Of a DNA stretch of 64,000 nt, positions 37,271 through 47,252 are shown one piece after another. Within the stretch, counting starts at the first letter, position 1. Every line of letters begins with the position of its first letter. Below the pieces are notes generated by a model. The model was not told where the DNA came from, made no database searches, and was given only the letters and a program-made list of their open reading frames with translations. The position numbers were made by a program, and so were the translations under genes. Source of the stretch: Huiozyma naganishii CBS 8797 (taxonomy: Eukaryota; Ascomycota; Saccharomycetes; Saccharomycetales; Saccharomycetaceae); assembly GCF_000348985.1 (NCBI RefSeq), contig NC_035934.1, forward strand, positions 434,001 through 498,000, given 5' to 3'.

Positions 37271-37929
37271 CGCCCACAGACCCTCAGACACACACCGTCC
37301 AACACCAAAAGCCCTAACAGTCCAATTCGACCCAAGCACCAGCTCATCGCCTCCAAAATGGAAAATTTTTCACTCTGAGGTTTTTCCGAGATTATATAAA
37401 AGAGCAGGGCATCTCTCGACGTTGAATTGTTCCTCGAACGATGATTTGGAGGAAAGAGCGGGGCAGGGAGGTAGAATACTGCCAGCAGGTGCATCCGCTT
37501 TGACACAGGCTTGACTTGTGTACAGAAAGGTTTTCTGTGCAACGACAAGCGGATCCGTCGAAGGCCAGGGTGCTCGCCGGCAGTGGTCTCTCTGTCAACT
37601 CGTAGTTTATTACCGGATTTTTTAATTAATTAATTAATTAATCGTTCTTTTGTGACACAGTACTACAATGATGAAAACATTTTATTCATATACAGTTATC
37701 CCTGTCTGAATGGGTATTTTAATATAATAGGTAACATCCATATGTCGATAATATATGTTCTGAAAGTGTACGTGGTCACACAAATTCTTGTCTTTGTATC
37801 TGTATTTTTCGAAATTTTCTCGCCGTATAGGTTTACAGAGTACTAATCGAGGTTTCTTGCTCAGGTTCAGTGACGAGACCAGGCGGCATCTCGGTAAGAC
37901 GCTCGAGCCAGTGTGCGATCTGGCTCGAA
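37271..37929. promoter_or_regulatory. Divergent SOV1/SMY1-like promoter region
   Basis: This region of 659 bp holds an RRPE-type element at 37361-37372 near SOV1, a TATATAAA at about 37393, and a (TTAA)n tract at 37621-37642. A 64-codon hydrophobic frame at 37652-37846 looks spurious. Confidence 0.5.
37621..37642. repeat. Short tandem repeat (TTAA)n
   Basis: About five perfect TTAA units in a row in the SOV1/SMY1-like intergenic region. Confidence 0.9.
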
Positions 37930-39498
37930 ATGAACGTTTATTTGCGGTTGCGGCCGGACAGCGAGGGCAGCGCCCTCGACATTTCGGAAACCTCCGTCAC
38001 TTTCAGATCGCATGCCAGTGTGGGGGGAAGCCACGGCGTGGACCCTCACGAGCGCACGTTCTCCCTAGACAAGGTGTTCCCGCCGTCCGCCTCGCAAGCG
38101 GATGTTACTGCCGTGCTTCTGGGGCCCATCGTGGATAACCTGGCTCACGGAGTCAACGTACAGATGGCCTCCCTCGGTGACTCGCAGACGGGGAAAACCC
38201 ATACGATGCTGGGGCAGCAGGGTGTTAGCCAGGGACTGCTGCAACGAATACTGACAAAAGTATTCCAATTGATGAACGAAAACGAGGGGGTCACAGTACA
38301 GTACTCGCTCTCCGCCGTGGAGCTGGTCAATGACAAAGTTTACGACTTACTCAATAAAAGATCGCCTTTAGGACAAAACAAGAACCATCTGAAGGGGTTT
38401 AAAGCAGTACCGCTGACTACCTTGGCTCAAGCGTTACAGTACATCAGGGACACGCTGTGTACTAACATCAACGGACACATTTCCGTAAAGTTCAACATTC
38501 GACAGATCAACCTGGCCAGGAGCACAATAACAGAAAGTTCTTTGATCCTCACAGACACAAAGGGTTCCCAGTACAAAAGGGACTTGCAAGATTTTGAGAA
38601 ATTACTACAAGGGAATAGCGAACCACACTCTGCACTGATGAAACTGTTATACAAACCGATGTTCGGGAACTATACAAGATTTATAGTAATGCACGACTCT
38701 TTCCTGCCCGTGAACCAAGCACAAACACTAAACACTTTGAAGTTCAGCGCGCATTGTACTGGTTTCCAACCGAGGATCATTGTTCATTCCAACGTCTACC
38801 CAATAGATGTCCAGAGAGAGTACGACCTGTTCAAGGAAACCAGTGATATCAAGAACAAAAACATGCGATTGCAGTTGGACTACGCCACTAAATGCCTAGA
38901 GCACGAGCCATCTACCAAGTTTGATGAGACTGACGTCAAGAACCTTGCTAACGAAAATTTATCATTGACTATGAAAGTGGAAACGTATCTAACTGAACTT
39001 GGCGAGTTCAACACTGTTCTCAACAGTTTATTGAACAAAATTGAATTGCACAGCTCGTTAAGGGGTCAACATAATGACAAAAACAAAAAGAAAAAAGAGA
39101 AATTGGTCTCACGTAGCGATATGCTTACTCGCAAGTGCCAAAAGACGGAACAAACAGGCTCCGAACTCATGGAATACATAAACAAAAAGGACGTCGAGCT
39201 CCAAAGGTTATTAACCGATAACAACAACCTGAAGCAAAATGTTCATTCAATAAAGGACACATACGGGGAACAGCAGGAACGAATAGAGCATTTGGAAAAC
39301 TCTATTTCGTTTTCCTCATCGCATATCAGCAGGTTCTCTGTGTCGTCGTTTGCCACATCAATCAACTCTGCTGCATCCAACTCTACGGGATCCACAAACA
39401 GAACATTCGCGACTTCTAATAAGTCCCCAGGGAGGAAAAAATCTCAAGATACTACGAATGCAGGCGGATTCAATTTACAAATACTGAAATCTAAATAG
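37930..39498 (+). CDS. SMY1: Kinesin-like protein with degenerate motor, Smy1-like
   Basis: Smy1 is a kinesin-related protein that works with myosin V (Myo2) in polarised secretion and with the formin Bnr1, without motor activity. The 522-residue product starts at the motor beta-strand (MNVYLRLRP), has a P-loop GDSQTGKTHTM (83-90), and then lacks the switch motifs. NxxSSRSH is replaced by NGHISVKFN, and DLAGSE by DTKGSQ. Coiled-coil segments follow from about 310, then a Ser-rich tail. The motor is therefore probably inactive, as in Smy1 (656 residues in S. cerevisiae, YKL079W). It lies between SOV1 and KAR5, where the sister YKL track would interleave. The start is the ATG at 37930. Another kinesin-like family cannot be excluded. 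Confidence 0.75.
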   Translation: MNVYLRLRPDSEGSALDISETSVTFRSHASVGGSHGVDPHERTFSLDKVFPPSASQADVTAVLLGPIVDNLAHGVNVQMASLGDSQTGKTHTMLGQQGVSQGLLQRILTKVFQLMNENEGVTVQYSLSAVELVNDKVYDLLNKRSPLGQNKNHLKGFKAVPLTTLAQALQYIRDTLCTNINGHISVKFNIRQINLARSTITESSLILTDTKGSQYKRDLQDFEKLLQGNSEPHSALMKLLYKPMFGNYTRFIVMHDSFLPVNQAQTLNTLKFSAHCTGFQPRIIVHSNVYPIDVQREYDLFKETSDIKNKNMRLQLDYATKCLEHEPSTKFDETDVKNLANENLSLTMKVETYLTELGEFNTVLNSLLNKIELHSSLRGQHNDKNKKKKEKLVSRSDMLTRKCQKTEQTGSELMEYINKKDVELQRLLTDNNNLKQNVHSIKDTYGEQQERIEHLENSISFSSSHISRFSVSSFATSINSAASNSTGSTNRTFATSNKSPGRKKSQDTTNAGGFNLQILKSK

Positions 39499-39516
39499 AC
39501 GTTATGCCGTAGGCTA

Positions 39517-40914
39517 TTAGACCCGATTTATATTTATCAGAATGGAACCAAATTGACCACCCCAATACACAGCCAAGAGGACTAAAATCCAATTGAAGGA
39601 TGCCGATACAAAGTTCCACAAAACGGAGAAATGTGGACACACATACTTAATCCCCCAAAAGATACCAATCATGGAGACCCAATACACAGGGTTCAAAAAC
39701 GTAAATATCGTTCTTGTCATATACCAAAAACGTTGGAATCTAGACTCCAGGTAATTTACTTTCAGTGTCATATCGTCTAATGAGCTGGATATGCCAGTGA
39801 GTTTCTCGACAATTCCATCGTTCCAAAATTGCAATTCTCCATTGATTTGGTTGGTTATCTCTCTCCAACTGTTGAAGAAGTTTTGTTGGATATTCCCTAA
39901 TTCCAATGATAGTGTATCGTCAAGAACTTCCTTCACGGAGTGTTGTGTAATTTGTTCGATTTCATTCGTCAATTGACCGAGCAGCAGCCGTGTATCATAA
40001 ACAAATCCTTCAAGTTCTCTACCTACTGTCAATTGATCAGCCTTTCTGGCTAATAAGGTACTCTCGGTTATCGAGTTCATATCTTGCCAATTTTGTAATT
40101 CGGCTTCCTTCATTTGCCGCACTTGAAGGGTTAAGTCATCGTTTATTTCCAAAGCCAATTCTGAAGCAGCTTCCTGTATTCGATCTAAACCGTCTATTAT
40201 CGCACCATCTTTGAAATGAAACTCCTTCAAAAAATCTTCTCTTTCCTTCTCCATTAGGTTTTTCAATTCTTCAAAGAATGAATGGAAATTGTTAGTCATT
40301 TGGAACTGCTGCTTTTCAGCTTCCTGTCTCAAACTGACAAGATCGGTTTCCAATATATCATTGAACTCCCCGATTTTTTCGCTAGCCCCGGATTTGACCT
40401 CCTCCATCCAATCGTCAAAAAGATCCCCCCATTGATCATTCAAATCATTAACCCAATGTGTGACATTAATAAAAGTGTTCAAGATTTGTTCCTTCTGGAC
40501 TGAAATATCGTTACTGTCACACATTTGGTACAGATTCTGGTAGTAACCATTGTAGGTAGTCCACCATTCGTTAATTAAGCCGTACATAGCCATACAATCC
40601 CGAATATCATCTACCGTGTTTTCTATGTTACAGCCATGTTTCAGATTGGACGTTTCAAACTGACAAAAACTCAAAGCCACGGCAACTGAAACTTTAGCCT
40701 CTATCGAAATTGTATCAAACCCCTCTGTAAGACATCGCGGGAATATAGGTTTCAGGGCCTCTCTGACACAGCTTGTCTTCAAGGCTGGGAACATCTCTTG
40801 TAAATATGCGGAGTCATTTGGAAGTATTTGGCTGCCACTGTGCAGTTTTAACAAATCCGCTGACATTGCTACTGCGGAGGGTACCAACCAAGGTATACAT
40901 AGCACGGAACGCAT
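39517..40914 (-). CDS. KAR5: Kar5, nuclear-fusion (karyogamy) membrane protein
   Basis: Kar5 (brambleberry/GEX1 family) acts at the nuclear envelope near the spindle pole body during nuclear membrane fusion after mating. The 465-residue product has an N-terminal signal sequence, a cysteine-containing luminal domain (C49, C60 and more), coiled-coil regions rich in Glu/Gln (about 190-330), and two or three C-terminal hydrophobic helices (about 390-460). S. cerevisiae Kar5 (YMR065W) has 504 residues, and the neighbours AEP1 and SOV1 agree. The upstream region has a pheromone response element. It is convergent with the SMY1-like gene. The start is the ATG at 40914. Confidence 0.9.
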   Translation of the reverse strand: MRSVLCIPWLVPSAVAMSADLLKLHSGSQILPNDSAYLQEMFPALKTSCVREALKPIFPRCLTEGFDTISIEAKVSVAVALSFCQFETSNLKHGCNIENTVDDIRDCMAMYGLINEWWTTYNGYYQNLYQMCDSNDISVQKEQILNTFINVTHWVNDLNDQWGDLFDDWMEEVKSGASEKIGEFNDILETDLVSLRQEAEKQQFQMTNNFHSFFEELKNLMEKEREDFLKEFHFKDGAIIDGLDRIQEAASELALEINDDLTLQVRQMKEAELQNWQDMNSITESTLLARKADQLTVGRELEGFVYDTRLLLGQLTNEIEQITQHSVKEVLDDTLSLELGNIQQNFFNSWREITNQINGELQFWNDGIVEKLTGISSSLDDMTLKVNYLESRFQRFWYMTRTIFTFLNPVYWVSMIGIFWGIKYVCPHFSVLWNFVSASFNWILVLLAVYWGGQFGSILININRV

Positions 40915-41025
40915 ACCCCATTAATATCTGATTTGTTGCTAACGTATCCGATGGCCGCATTCACTCTTGCCTTTTATACGTATGTTTTGGAAAGTTTCTT
41001 CCGCAATATGCCATGTTATCCCACC

Positions 41026-41032
41026 TGAAACA
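41026..41032 (+). promoter_or_regulatory. Pheromone response element (TGAAACA) upstream of KAR5
   Basis: Exact Ste12 element about 112 bp upstream of the KAR5 ATG (KAR5 reads on the minus strand). KAR5 is pheromone-induced in S. cerevisiae. Confidence 0.6.
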
Positions 41033-41131
41033 GATAAGAATAGGTAATTATTTGACTGAATATATATGAATGATTGTGTGTAATATTTACAACGATATGC
41101 AGAGGTGTTATGATTAATGGCCATGGAGTAC

Positions 41132-42526
41132 TCAATCTGTGTTTACAGCTTGACTTAGTTCTTGAGGGTTTGGCAGGTCGAATTTCCGAGCAAGCGATGC
41201 GGCCATGGTTAAGTTCTCATATTTGAGAAGATGATCGATGCACAGTTTAGCATGATTGCTTGGTAGTTCAATGTTATTTTGGGCAAATAGGTTTAAGACA
41301 CCGCACAGATCTGCCGATTTGTGTAAGTTTGAGTTTTTGCCCTTTGCACTACACTCCTCGCACTTGGTTACCAACTGTGGGAATAAAGCCTCCAGCAATT
41401 GTTCCCTCTGTTCTTGCGGTTGTTTCATGACAATGTTGACCAAACACATTATTTCGTTATAATGTTGACAAAGTGCAATGCAGAAGGAAAGTAGTGTTAC
41501 AGAAGGTGCATTCTCGATCAGAGGTCTAAAATCCGCGATGAACACCAGTTTCTCCTTCCTTGACTTTGATTCCAACAAGCGAAGATACGCGTCGATACTG
41601 TCCTGTGGCGGTTTTATCCCTTGCTGGATCATTCTTTCGATCACGGTCTTTGCCCTGATGGCAGCCATAGATTTATGGAGGTAGTGTCTCAGCAGGAGGA
41701 GCAGCACGTGTGGTTCAAAATGGCGCAAACAGTCGTTGTAGTTAAATCTCCTGTTGACAGTCTGGAAGAGTTTGTCCAAAGTAAAATCAAATGCGGTGTG
41801 TTGCTCTGTAGTACAATTCTTCAGGAAGTCTGCCACTTGCAGTGCTTGGACGAGCAATGGTTCCACCGCTCGCAAATGGTCCAATTTCGTGTACATATGG
41901 CCCTGTACGGACTCGATCACCAGTGAGACTTTCTCCAGAGTGTCAACGAGACGCGGATCTCCCAAGATGAACGAATAAATGTCCTCTGCGAAAAGCCCTG
42001 AATGGTGGCGGCTGATTAGAATGTAATCGATCAGCGAGTTCAAAGCAACCGAGTCCGCAGCAGCTCCTTCATCAGGATCTTGTTTCTCCAGTAGCTGGAC
42101 CACCTCTTGCAATCTCCGGTCGTCTCGAGTCAACAGAGTTTTCCGCGAGGCACCCTCGCCTGCCAAGTGACATTCTTGCAAAGTGACCGCACTTTCTTCA
42201 TCGATTCTCTGGGTATATTCCTTCAACCATTGCGAGACACCTGCTTTGTTTTGCAATTTAACGGGTCCCATGACAAGCTGGCCCACTCCGGCTTTGCCCT
42301 CAATAACACTCGCAAAGACGGGCCGACCGTCCGCAAGCGCCACAGGACCGTCCCCGTAGCACATCAGCAATCGCTCACGACCGCTCACCCTATAAAACGG
42401 GTGGATAACCTGCCCTGGCGTCCTGTGCGATACGAACTCGGATCCTGTTTTCCAGCAATTCCGGAACAAAACGTCCCTTGTCCGCTGACACTGGGACACA
42501 CTCTTGTAAATACGACTCAGTGGCAT
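41132..42526 (-). CDS. AEP1: Aep1, mitochondrial OLI1 (ATP9) expression factor
   Basis: S. cerevisiae Aep1 (YMR064W, 518 residues) is needed for translation of the mitochondrial ATP9/OLI1 mRNA. This 464-residue product starts MPLSRIYKSVSQCQRTRDVLFRN, a basic presequence-like N terminus, and is otherwise a soluble helical protein without a recognised domain. Identification rests mainly on synteny between KAR5 and RIM9 and on the targeting signal. The start is the ATG at 42526; the frame is open to a GTG further upstream. Confidence 0.8.
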   Translation of the reverse strand: MPLSRIYKSVSQCQRTRDVLFRNCWKTGSEFVSHRTPGQVIHPFYRVSGRERLLMCYGDGPVALADGRPVFASVIEGKAGVGQLVMGPVKLQNKAGVSQWLKEYTQRIDEESAVTLQECHLAGEGASRKTLLTRDDRRLQEVVQLLEKQDPDEGAAADSVALNSLIDYILISRHHSGLFAEDIYSFILGDPRLVDTLEKVSLVIESVQGHMYTKLDHLRAVEPLLVQALQVADFLKNCTTEQHTAFDFTLDKLFQTVNRRFNYNDCLRHFEPHVLLLLLRHYLHKSMAAIRAKTVIERMIQQGIKPPQDSIDAYLRLLESKSRKEKLVFIADFRPLIENAPSVTLLSFCIALCQHYNEIMCLVNIVMKQPQEQREQLLEALFPQLVTKCEECSAKGKNSNLHKSADLCGVLNLFAQNNIELPSNHAKLCIDHLLKYENLTMAASLARKFDLPNPQELSQAVNTD

Positions 42527-42693
42527 CCTCCAGCGACAGTTGCAGCCCAGGATGGAGTGAAGACTGCAAAGGAGATGGGGGGAGCAAGACTTACAGCACC
42601 TTCTCACTGAGCCGTCGAGTTCCCTTATGCTGGAAAAATTTTCACTGCAAAACTGGAACTTGCGATGAGCTTGACGGGGACGGCGACGTTTGC
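42527..42693. promoter_or_regulatory. AEP1 promoter with RRPE and PAC elements
   Basis: TGGAAAAATTTTCA at 42631-42644 (RRPE-type) and GCGATGAGCT at 42662-42671 (PAC) lie about 105-145 bp upstream of AEP1. Confidence 0.6.
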
Positions 42694-43467
42694 TCAGTCT
42701 ATCAGGTTGTAGTAGGAGACTTGCGGCTCCGTGATTTGTTCCCCGAGTCTTTCTCTGCTAGAGAAAGACATGGTGACCGCGTCGGGGCCTCTGCGTCTGC
42801 CTGCTGGCAGGGATCCCACTTGTTTGAGCGAGTGTAGAGGGAAAGTCTCTGTGCGAGGTGGGAACCCTGCCCTGTGGCTTGTTCTCTCGTAGTTCTTGAG
42901 CGAGACCATGCGGCGGAGCGACCCGAGCATTGACGCGACGACCGCGGAGATGACCGTGGTCGCCAGCATTAACCACCCAGGCCAATTCAGAAACGTCGTG
43001 AACAGTAGGATGTCCACTAGAAAGCTCAGCAGTGAGAACAGGAACACGGTCAGCGACAGCAGCAGTGCACACTGGATCGCGTTTGTCGAATCTCGTAGCT
43101 TGGGGGACACATCGCACACAGCACACAGCACGAGAAGCACCGCGCTGAGCGCAAACGCAATGAAATGGACGACGAGAAGACGTGAGATGCTGAATTTGGA
43201 GTGCGAGGGCAGAGTCAGCTCAAGTAATGAATCGGTGGCCACATTACTGCTGTAACCGATGCCGCGGTCAGTGCAGTACCGGTCCGGCGGCACAGTGCAC
43301 CACCCAAAGATTCCGTACTCGTAGATGTCAAACCGCGCCAGATTGATGTGTGTCAAGGGCGCAGACACGATCGGAAACACATGGAACGTCACGATGCAAC
43401 ATAGAAGCAGCGTGATCACCCTGAGCCGTGTGATTCGCAGCATCGTGGGACCGCTCAGGGACGCCAT
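42694..43467 (-). CDS. RIM9: Rim9, PalI-family membrane protein of the pH-response pathway
   Basis: Rim9 is a plasma-membrane protein acting with Rim21/Dfg16 upstream of Rim101 in alkaline-pH sensing. The 257-residue product has four predicted membrane helices (about 8-34, 92-117, 128-155, 160-185), with an extracellular loop containing cysteines (WCTVPPDRYCTDRGIGYSS) after the first, in the Sur7/PalI layout. The cytosolic tail is basic. S. cerevisiae RIM9 is YMR063W (239 residues), between AEP1 and ARG7 as here. The start is the ATG at 43467. Confidence 0.92.
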   Translation of the reverse strand: MASLSGPTMLRITRLRVITLLLCCIVTFHVFPIVSAPLTHINLARFDIYEYGIFGWCTVPPDRYCTDRGIGYSSNVATDSLLELTLPSHSKFSISRLLVVHFIAFALSAVLLVLCAVCDVSPKLRDSTNAIQCALLLSLTVFLFSLLSFLVDILLFTTFLNWPGWLMLATTVISAVVASMLGSLRRMVSLKNYERTSHRAGFPPRTETFPLHSLKQVGSLPAGRRRGPDAVTMSFSSRERLGEQITEPQVSYYNLID

Positions 43468-43500
43468 CTTGCGTTCAGGTCATCGCGACTTCCCTCGAAG

Positions 43501-43507
43501 TGACTCA
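43501..43507 (+). promoter_or_regulatory. Gcn4 site (TGACTCA) in the RIM9/ARG7 promoter
   Basis: Perfect Gcn4 site about 124 bp upstream of ARG7. An RRPE-type TGAAAATTTTT follows at 43523-43533. Confidence 0.65.
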
Positions 43508-43630
43508 AAATCTGCTTCAAAGTGAAAATTTTTGTATAGAAGCAGCACACAACCAGCCAACCATCAGTAGCTCATCGACGTCTCAGAACTCTTGCTAGTC
43601 ACTGTCGCCCGCCCTCTGGTTTTCAACGCA

Positions 43631-44959
43631 ATGAGAGTTTCGCCAAGGTTGTTGCAAAGGGCAGCTAAAAGTATCGACAAATATGCACTGTACGTTCCGC
43701 AGAGTGGGGTGTTCCCGAAGGGCTTCAAAGTAGGTGCCATCGCCTCTGGGGTGAAGAAGAACGGGGCCCTCGATTTGGGGGTCATTGTGAACACGAACAA
43801 GTCTCGTCTTTCTTCTGCAGCGGCCGTTTTCACAACAAACAAGTTCAAAGCGGCTCCCGTTCTTGCCTCGAAACAGGTGCTCGAGGCGGTCAGAGGAAAG
43901 GGCATCAATGCGATCGTAGTCAACTCTGGCTGTGCCAATTCTGTCACTGGTGAATTGGGGATGGCCGACGCAAACGAGATGGTCAGCCTCGTCAACACGC
44001 AGATGGGGGGTACACCGAACGCAACGCTGGTCATGTCCACTGGGGTCATCGGGCAACGGTTGCAGATGGACAAGATTACCAACGGTATTAACAAACTGTT
44101 CAACGAAAACAGGTTTGGTGCTCATTTTGAGGACTGGTTGAACATCACAAAATCGATCTGTACCACGGACACTTTCCCTAAATTGATCAGTTCGAAGTTT
44201 AAGTTGCCCAACGGGCAGGAGTACACTTTGACTGGGATGGCTAAAGGTGCCGGTATGATCTGCCCAAATATGGCCACCTTGCTTGGGTTCATAGTTACGG
44301 ACTTACCCATCGCAAGCACCGCTTTGAACAAAATGCTGCACCATGCGACAAACCGTTCATTTAACTGTATCTCCGTGGACGGCGATATGAGTACTAACGA
44401 TACCATCTGCATGATTGCCAATGGTGCAATTGAAACGCAAGAGGTCAAGGAGGATAGTGAGGCGTTTGAACAGGTTCAGGAACAGATCACACAATTTGCA
44501 CAGAGACTGGCCCAGTTGGTCGTCCGCGACGGTGAGGGGTCTACCAAGTTTGTCACAGTCAACGTCCAGAACTCGTTAACTTTCGACGATGCCAAGATCA
44601 TTGCCGAGTCGATCTCAAACTCAATGCTCGTTAAGACCGCTCTGTACGGACAAGACGCCAATTGGGGGAGAATCCTATGTGCAATCGGCTACGCCAAATT
44701 AGATAACTTGAAATCTTTGGACGAGAGTAAGATCAACGTTAGTTTCATTGCTACCGATGACTCGGAACCTCGTGAGCTGAAATTGGTGGTCAACGGGGTT
44801 CCAAACTTGAACGTCGACGAGGAGAGAGCGTCGCAAATCTTGGCGCTGAATGACTTGGAGATCAAAGTCGACTTGGGGACCGGTTCCGAGACAGCCCAAT
44901 TCTGGACTTGCGACTTGACACGCGAATACGTTACCATAAACGGAGATTATAGATCATGA
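43631..44959 (+). CDS. ARG7: Mitochondrial ornithine acetyltransferase (bifunctional ArgJ type)
   Basis: Transfers acetyl from N-acetylornithine to glutamate (and can make N-acetylglutamate from acetyl-CoA) in the arginine pathway in the mitochondrial matrix. The 442-residue product (S. cerevisiae Arg7/Ecm40, 441) has a basic, Ser/Arg N terminus as presequence and the autocleavage motif [12 protein letters not shown]. The chain is expected to split between Ala215 and Thr216, and Thr216 becomes the nucleophile. It also has the STGVIG and [10 protein letters not shown] motifs. The start is the ATG at 43631; the frame is open from a TTG upstream. The neighbours RIM9 and RNA14 match YMR063W/YMR061W. 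A Gcn4 site precedes it. Confidence 0.97.
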   Translation: MRVSPRLLQRAAKSIDKYALYVPQSGVFPKGFKVGAIASGVKKNGALDLGVIVNTNKSRLSSAAAVFTTNKFKAAPVLASKQVLEAVRGKGINAIVVNSGCANSVTGELGMADANEMVSLVNTQMGGTPNATLVMSTGVIGQRLQMDKITNGINKLFNENRFGAHFEDWLNITKSICTTDTFPKLISSKFKLPNGQEYTLTGMAKGAGMICPNMATLLGFIVTDLPIASTALNKMLHHATNRSFNCISVDGDMSTNDTICMIANGAIETQEVKEDSEAFEQVQEQITQFAQRLAQLVVRDGEGSTKFVTVNVQNSLTFDDAKIIAESISNSMLVKTALYGQDANWGRILCAIGYAKLDNLKSLDESKINVSFIATDDSEPRELKLVVNGVPNLNVDEERASQILALNDLEIKVDLGTGSETAQFWTCDLTREYVTINGDYRS

Positions 44960-45061
44960 TAACTTGAATAGTTAATACATTCGCTTGTGATTGTTGTCCC
45001 ATAATTATATATACATACACATTTGTACATAAATAGATGTGCTGCGTGAAACATTCATCGG

Positions 45062-47041
45062 TTACGATCTGTCTTCTGGTATTTCAACCTGGTCCACGAG
45101 AAAATTAATCAAACTCTCGGGATCAAGTATCACATTGCTAAAGTACTGGCGCTTTGGTAAGACTTTGAGCATCTCGACGATTGCGTCTGGCACCTCTTGA
45201 CTGGAACGAGACATTCTCTTACGTGGTGACATATGGTTACTTGTCTTCATTGCTCTCTTCTTTGAATTCCCATTCATCGAAAAAGTGCCAATCATCGCCA
45301 TTTGATCGTTCTCCAACATATACGCAAGTTCCAGTTTCTTGATGTAGTTTTCGTTCTGGATCTCATACCTATCGGTAAAAGTCTCAATCAGATTCTCCTC
45401 GGGGAACCTCTCGAAAAATCTTGATTCCAGCGAGTAAACGTTATTCAAACTACCAAACTTGGATTCGTAACTTATCATTTTCTTATAGATCAATTTCAAT
45501 TGAACAGGGTCGACAATTTTGTCCACCGAGGTTTCGAATAGCGTTTTAATATTGGAGTCCTTGTTTAGCATTGTCAAAAAATTCATGTATTTGAGGATAT
45601 ACTCTCCCTCTTCCTTGAAATACTTCAATCCCAGCTCCAGTACTTTCATTGCTGTTTTGTTGTTGTCATTGGAGTTCCGCGATTCCAGGTATGCGTTTTC
45701 AATGTAGATGGCGTGCGATAAATTGCCCTTCAACTTCCGACACTTCCCGAACACTTGACGCGCCGCGGCCAACCCTGACAGCCTTTTCATGGTATTCATA
45801 TATATGCAATAAATAAAAGTTAATTTTTCTTTATGCTTTGAGAGTATCACTGGGTCTGTCTCTTGATTGCCTTTCAGGATTTTGAAGTGCGAAAAGATGT
45901 AGTCTGTCGTTGTTTGGTAGGTAGTTTCCAACATTGGGAGGTTATTTTCTAATTCGTAGCATTCGCCAAGTTTGAACGTTAAGGAGGGGGAAGATGGGTT
46001 GGCCAAAAGTGCACTTGATAGAATTCTGATCCGGTCCTCAATGGGGGCATCGGCAAGGTACATCACGTAATCGTACCATATTTCAGGACAAAACACCATG
46101 TATTGAACTGCCTGGCCGTAAACGTACGTTATCCTTTCCTTTAGGGTCTCCTCTGGTAAAGTCAGTTTATTCTCCTTTTCCCATTGGATCCAATCTAGCC
46201 ACGTTTGTAGTTGCTCGACGTCTATAATGTCATCTTCGTTATACTGGGCTATATTATTTTTATTACAGGTGCTCAGGTTCATGGGTGAGATTCTGCGTAG
46301 GCCAGATGTTGCGTTGGACCACTCCTGGTACAGGGACCGGGCCTTCATGTATTCTCCAGAGAGTTCACCGATGAATTTTCTCGCGTTCAGGTTGCTAGTC
46401 TCCTGTTCCCACTGTGTGTATTTTTTCCACATCCTCTCGAGACTGTCGAATGGTGTTGTTAGCATGACTTTGTACAGTTTCCTGAGCAGGTCTATACGTT
46501 CTTGTTGCTCAAACTTATTTGCTGGCTTCCAGGACTCCAAGAATTGCAGGTAGTCACTCCAGAATTTGGCGGACAAAGGTTCAAACACGGCGCATTTCTG
46601 CATGACCAGATCGAACGCCTTGATGACAATGGCTCTCGCCTCTTGACCACCGGTGATCAGGTTGTTTTTCCTTCTCACATAGTCCAGATACGTCATCCAA
46701 AGGTCCAAGTCGTTGTTCGCAGACGCACCGCTCAAACACTCATTGAGCAATGTCTCCACTTCCGTGAACTGGTCCCGTTGAAGGTTTCCCTTCAACTGGA
46801 TCACCCACAGAGCAGAATACAGCGGAAACCTCTTGTGCAATTTCTCGTACACCACGTCCATCTCGCTGAATTGACCGTTGGACTCGTACCATTGTACAAG
46901 TTCCAACTGCCGCAGGATGTCCAACGGATCGTTCTCTATTTGTAACTTCAAGTACGTCTCCTTGTCATCGCCGGCACCGGGCACGGCAGGTGCAACGAGC
47001 GGAGTTGGTTCCAAAGAGTTCTCGGGAGACGCGGAAGACAT
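45062..47041 (-). CDS. RNA14: Rna14, CF IA mRNA 3'-end processing subunit
   Basis: With Rna15, Pcf11 and Clp1, forms cleavage factor IA for mRNA cleavage and polyadenylation. The 659-residue product is made of HAT (half-a-TPR) helical repeats from about 30 to 560 (PLDILRQLELVQWYESNG, ALWVIQLKGNLQR, KFWSDYLQFLESW, IWYDYVMYLADAP) and ends in a monkeytail-like Rna15-binding segment (YFSNVILDPESLINFLVDQV). S. cerevisiae Rna14 (YMR061C) has 677 residues. The start is the ATG at 47041. Confidence 0.95.
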   Translation of the reverse strand: MSSASPENSLEPTPLVAPAVPGAGDDKETYLKLQIENDPLDILRQLELVQWYESNGQFSEMDVVYEKLHKRFPLYSALWVIQLKGNLQRDQFTEVETLLNECLSGASANNDLDLWMTYLDYVRRKNNLITGGQEARAIVIKAFDLVMQKCAVFEPLSAKFWSDYLQFLESWKPANKFEQQERIDLLRKLYKVMLTTPFDSLERMWKKYTQWEQETSNLNARKFIGELSGEYMKARSLYQEWSNATSGLRRISPMNLSTCNKNNIAQYNEDDIIDVEQLQTWLDWIQWEKENKLTLPEETLKERITYVYGQAVQYMVFCPEIWYDYVMYLADAPIEDRIRILSSALLANPSSPSLTFKLGECYELENNLPMLETTYQTTTDYIFSHFKILKGNQETDPVILSKHKEKLTFIYCIYMNTMKRLSGLAAARQVFGKCRKLKGNLSHAIYIENAYLESRNSNDNNKTAMKVLELGLKYFKEEGEYILKYMNFLTMLNKDSNIKTLFETSVDKIVDPVQLKLIYKKMISYESKFGSLNNVYSLESRFFERFPEENLIETFTDRYEIQNENYIKKLELAYMLENDQMAMIGTFSMNGNSKKRAMKTSNHMSPRKRMSRSSQEVPDAIVEMLKVLPKRQYFSNVILDPESLINFLVDQVEIPEDRS

Positions 47042-47252
47042 CTCCACTGCTCAATACACACGATCCTACTCCCAAGGCGAGCTACACTGCCCTTCCTCAA
47101 ACACCAAACTCTCAACTGTTCGTCAGTCGTCAAACCGTCTAAAACTTGTCAAAATTTTAACTGTTAAAGACCTTCTGCAGAACCGGGTCACAGAGAGAGC
47201 GACAACGAAGGGACCGCGCTGGAGGGTACCTTAAGGCATTGAATTGGGGACG

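Noticed and set aside
37652..37929. Possible intron-containing 5' exon for the SMY1-like gene (GTACGT near 37767, TACTAAT near 37843, CAG near 37863)
   Set aside because: The ATG at 37930 already begins at the expected first motor strand, and splicing the upstream frame adds no recognisable sequence.
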